Part shown: piece after piece, positions 4,179 to 5,356 of the stretch | How the letters are laid out: each line of letters begins with the position of its first letter | How positions within the stretch are numbered: position 1 is the stretch's first letter | Made by a program: the position numbers and the translations under genes | NCBI GenBank assembly: GCA_001564135.1 | Contig: LKNH01000195.1 | Span: forward strand, 1-5,356 | Source of the DNA: Halobacteriaceae archaeon Tc-Br11_E2g27 | GTDB taxonomy: Archaea > Halobacteriota > Halobacteria > Halobacteriales > Haloarculaceae | Direction: 5' to 3' | DNA: 5,356 nucleotides | Notes under the pieces: model-generated | The model's input: only the letters and a program-made list of their open reading frames with translations | Databases searched by the model: none | Told to the model about the DNA's origin: nothing

Positions 4179-5356
4179 ATGTCCACTGATTACAAGTTGA
4201 TAACAGAGCGGGTCGGACTGTGGGGGGCAGTCGGCCTGTTGGTTGGAACGTCTATCGGCATGTCGTTTTTCATCGTGCCGACTCAAATGATGGCGGAAGC
4301 CGGACCGAGTATCACAATAGCTATACTCATCTCGGTGTTCCCGATGATTCTTGCCGTGTTGGGATTGCTTCAGTTAGGGGGGGCAATCCCGGTCGCCGGT
4401 GGGGCCTACGTCTACTCATCGCGACTCGTTGGGCCGTTTTTCGGCATGTTGGGAGTCACCGTACCAGTACTGGCAATCTGGGCGTATCTGCTGTTTGCAG
4501 CGCTTGGATTTGCCGAGTATATGGAGTTTTTCGCAAACGAGTTCGGTGCTGTTCCCGAACTACCCACGCTGGCTGTCGTCTGGGGGCTGTTGGTGGCTTT
4601 CCTGCTGTTGAATTACATCGGCATCCAGTTCGTGGTGGCCGTTCAACTGTTGATGGTCGGTATTCTCGTGACTGGATTGTTGCTGTTCGTCACGACGGGA
4701 CTCCCGCTTATCGAGACGGATAATTACACGCCGCTGTTCCCGACTGAGGGAGAGGATGCACCGTTTGCTGACGGCTATACTCCGTTTATTATCGCCGTTG
4801 TGACGCTGTATATCCCGTTTCAGGGATTTACTATCATCGTCGAAATCGGCGAGGAGCTGGATAATCCAATCAAAAATATCCCGCGAGTACTCGCAATCGG
4901 GATGACGCTCGTGACGCTCATCACGCTGTCAGTTGTGTTCGTCCTTGTCGGCATTCTCAGTTGGCAGGATGCACCGGAGGTTATCGAAACCGGCGGTGGG
5001 CTGGCAACCGTCTTAGCAGGTGTTGCACCTACTGGGACCGGCGTTGTCGTCGCGATTGCTGCGCTTATCGGTGCCGCAACGACGATGAATACGTTGTTTA
5101 CATCCTACTCGCGGACTATCATGCGCGCTGCGCGTGATGATGTCCTTCCGGGGACGCTCGCAACGATTCACGACCGGTTTGGGACACCACACCGGGCAAT
5201 CGTCGCACTCGGTATTCCGCCGCTGGCAGTCGCACCGCTTGCTATCTACCTTGATGGTATCTTCGCGGTCAATGCACTCGACTGGCTGGTTGTGGTTGTC
5301 GTTACCGGCATCTTCGTCGTGTTCACTTTCCTCGGCATCGGACTGTGGCGGCTGCC
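4179..5356 (+). CDS. APC-superfamily amino acid permease, 3' end outside the window
   Basis: Integral membrane transporter of the amino acid-polyamine-organocation superfamily; the substrate cannot be told. The frame is open from the ATG at 4179 to the window end (392 codons plus 2 nt). About ten transmembrane helices are visible, near residues 13-34, 46-68, 88-118, 128-148, 150-175, 201-223, 236-261, 287-308, 339-358 and 366-389. Family marks are GTSIG in helix 1 (23-27), PVAGGAYVYSSRLVGP (71-86) leading into helix 3, GEELDNPIKNIPR (224-236) between helices 6 and 7, and SRTIMRAARDDVLP (311-324) with FGTPHRA (334-340) before helix 9. The next Met (28) is inside helix 1, so the ATG at 4179 is the likely start. 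GGGGGAG lies only 1 nt before the ATG, too close for a normal Shine-Dalgarno. Some haloarchaeal members carry a C-terminal UspA-like domain; that part is not in view. It is transcribed divergently from the sdh operon. Confidence 0.93.
   Translation, partial: MSTDYKLITERVGLWGAVGLLVGTSIGMSFFIVPTQMMAEAGPSITIAILISVFPMILAVLGLLQLGGAIPVAGGAYVYSSRLVGPFFGMLGVTVPVLAIWAYLLFAALGFAEYMEFFANEFGAVPELPTLAVVWGLLVAFLLLNYIGIQFVVAVQLLMVGILVTGLLLFVTTGLPLIETDNYTPLFPTEGEDAPFADGYTPFIIAVVTLYIPFQGFTIIVEIGEELDNPIKNIPRVLAIGMTLVTLITLSVVFVLVGILSWQDAPEVIETGGGLATVLAGVAPTGTGVVVAIAALIGAATTMNTLFTSYSRTIMRAARDDVLPGTLATIHDRFGTPHRAIVALGIPPLAVAPLAIYLDGIFAVNALDWLVVVVVTGIFVVFTFLGIGLWRL

Noticed and set aside
4220..4723. 167-codon plus-strand frame inside the permease
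   Set aside because: It is in a different frame from the permease, Arg-, Gly- and Ser-rich and without membrane helices, whereas the permease frame is open to the window end and carries APC family motifs.

Overview
The window looks like haloarchaeal chromosome (class Halobacteria). The proteins are strongly acidic, promoters are archaeal BRE/TATA type, Shine-Dalgarno sequences are mostly absent, and the gene order sdhC-sdhD-sdhB-sdhA with two small membrane anchors is the one expected of halophilic archaea. Genus cannot be fixed from this stretch.

Layout. (1) Positions 1-227, minus strand: the 5' end of an unrecognised membrane-anchored or secreted protein with an acidic segment, cut by the window edge. 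(2) 228-456: a non-coding gap holding that gene's likely promoter, a 10-bp palindrome, a recurring CGGTA word with a small hairpin, and the T-rich terminator of the operon upstream. (3) 457-3944, minus strand: the complete succinate dehydrogenase (respiratory complex II) operon, transcribed sdhC, sdhD, sdhB, sdhA, with intergenic gaps of only 1, 5 and 2 nt. (4) 3945-4178: a divergent intergenic region with promoters for both sides and several short direct and inverted repeats. (5) 4179 to the window end, plus strand: the first 392 codons of an APC-superfamily amino acid permease, open at the edge.

How the genes work together. SdhA (FAD, succinate site) and SdhB (three Fe-S clusters) form the catalytic head on the cytoplasmic face. 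SdhC and SdhD anchor it in the membrane, should bind heme b, and pass electrons from succinate to the quinone pool (menaquinone in haloarchaea). The permease may supply amino acids whose carbon enters the TCA cycle, but that link is inference from proximity only.

The operon is housekeeping and I see no clear new system. The most useful observations are within complex II. Both catalytic subunits resemble E. coli fumarate reductase more than E. coli succinate dehydrogenase at several diagnostic positions, including Glu46 of SdhA. SdhC and SdhD share matching histidine motifs in the same register, which suggests paralogous anchors and a two-heme (type A) enzyme.
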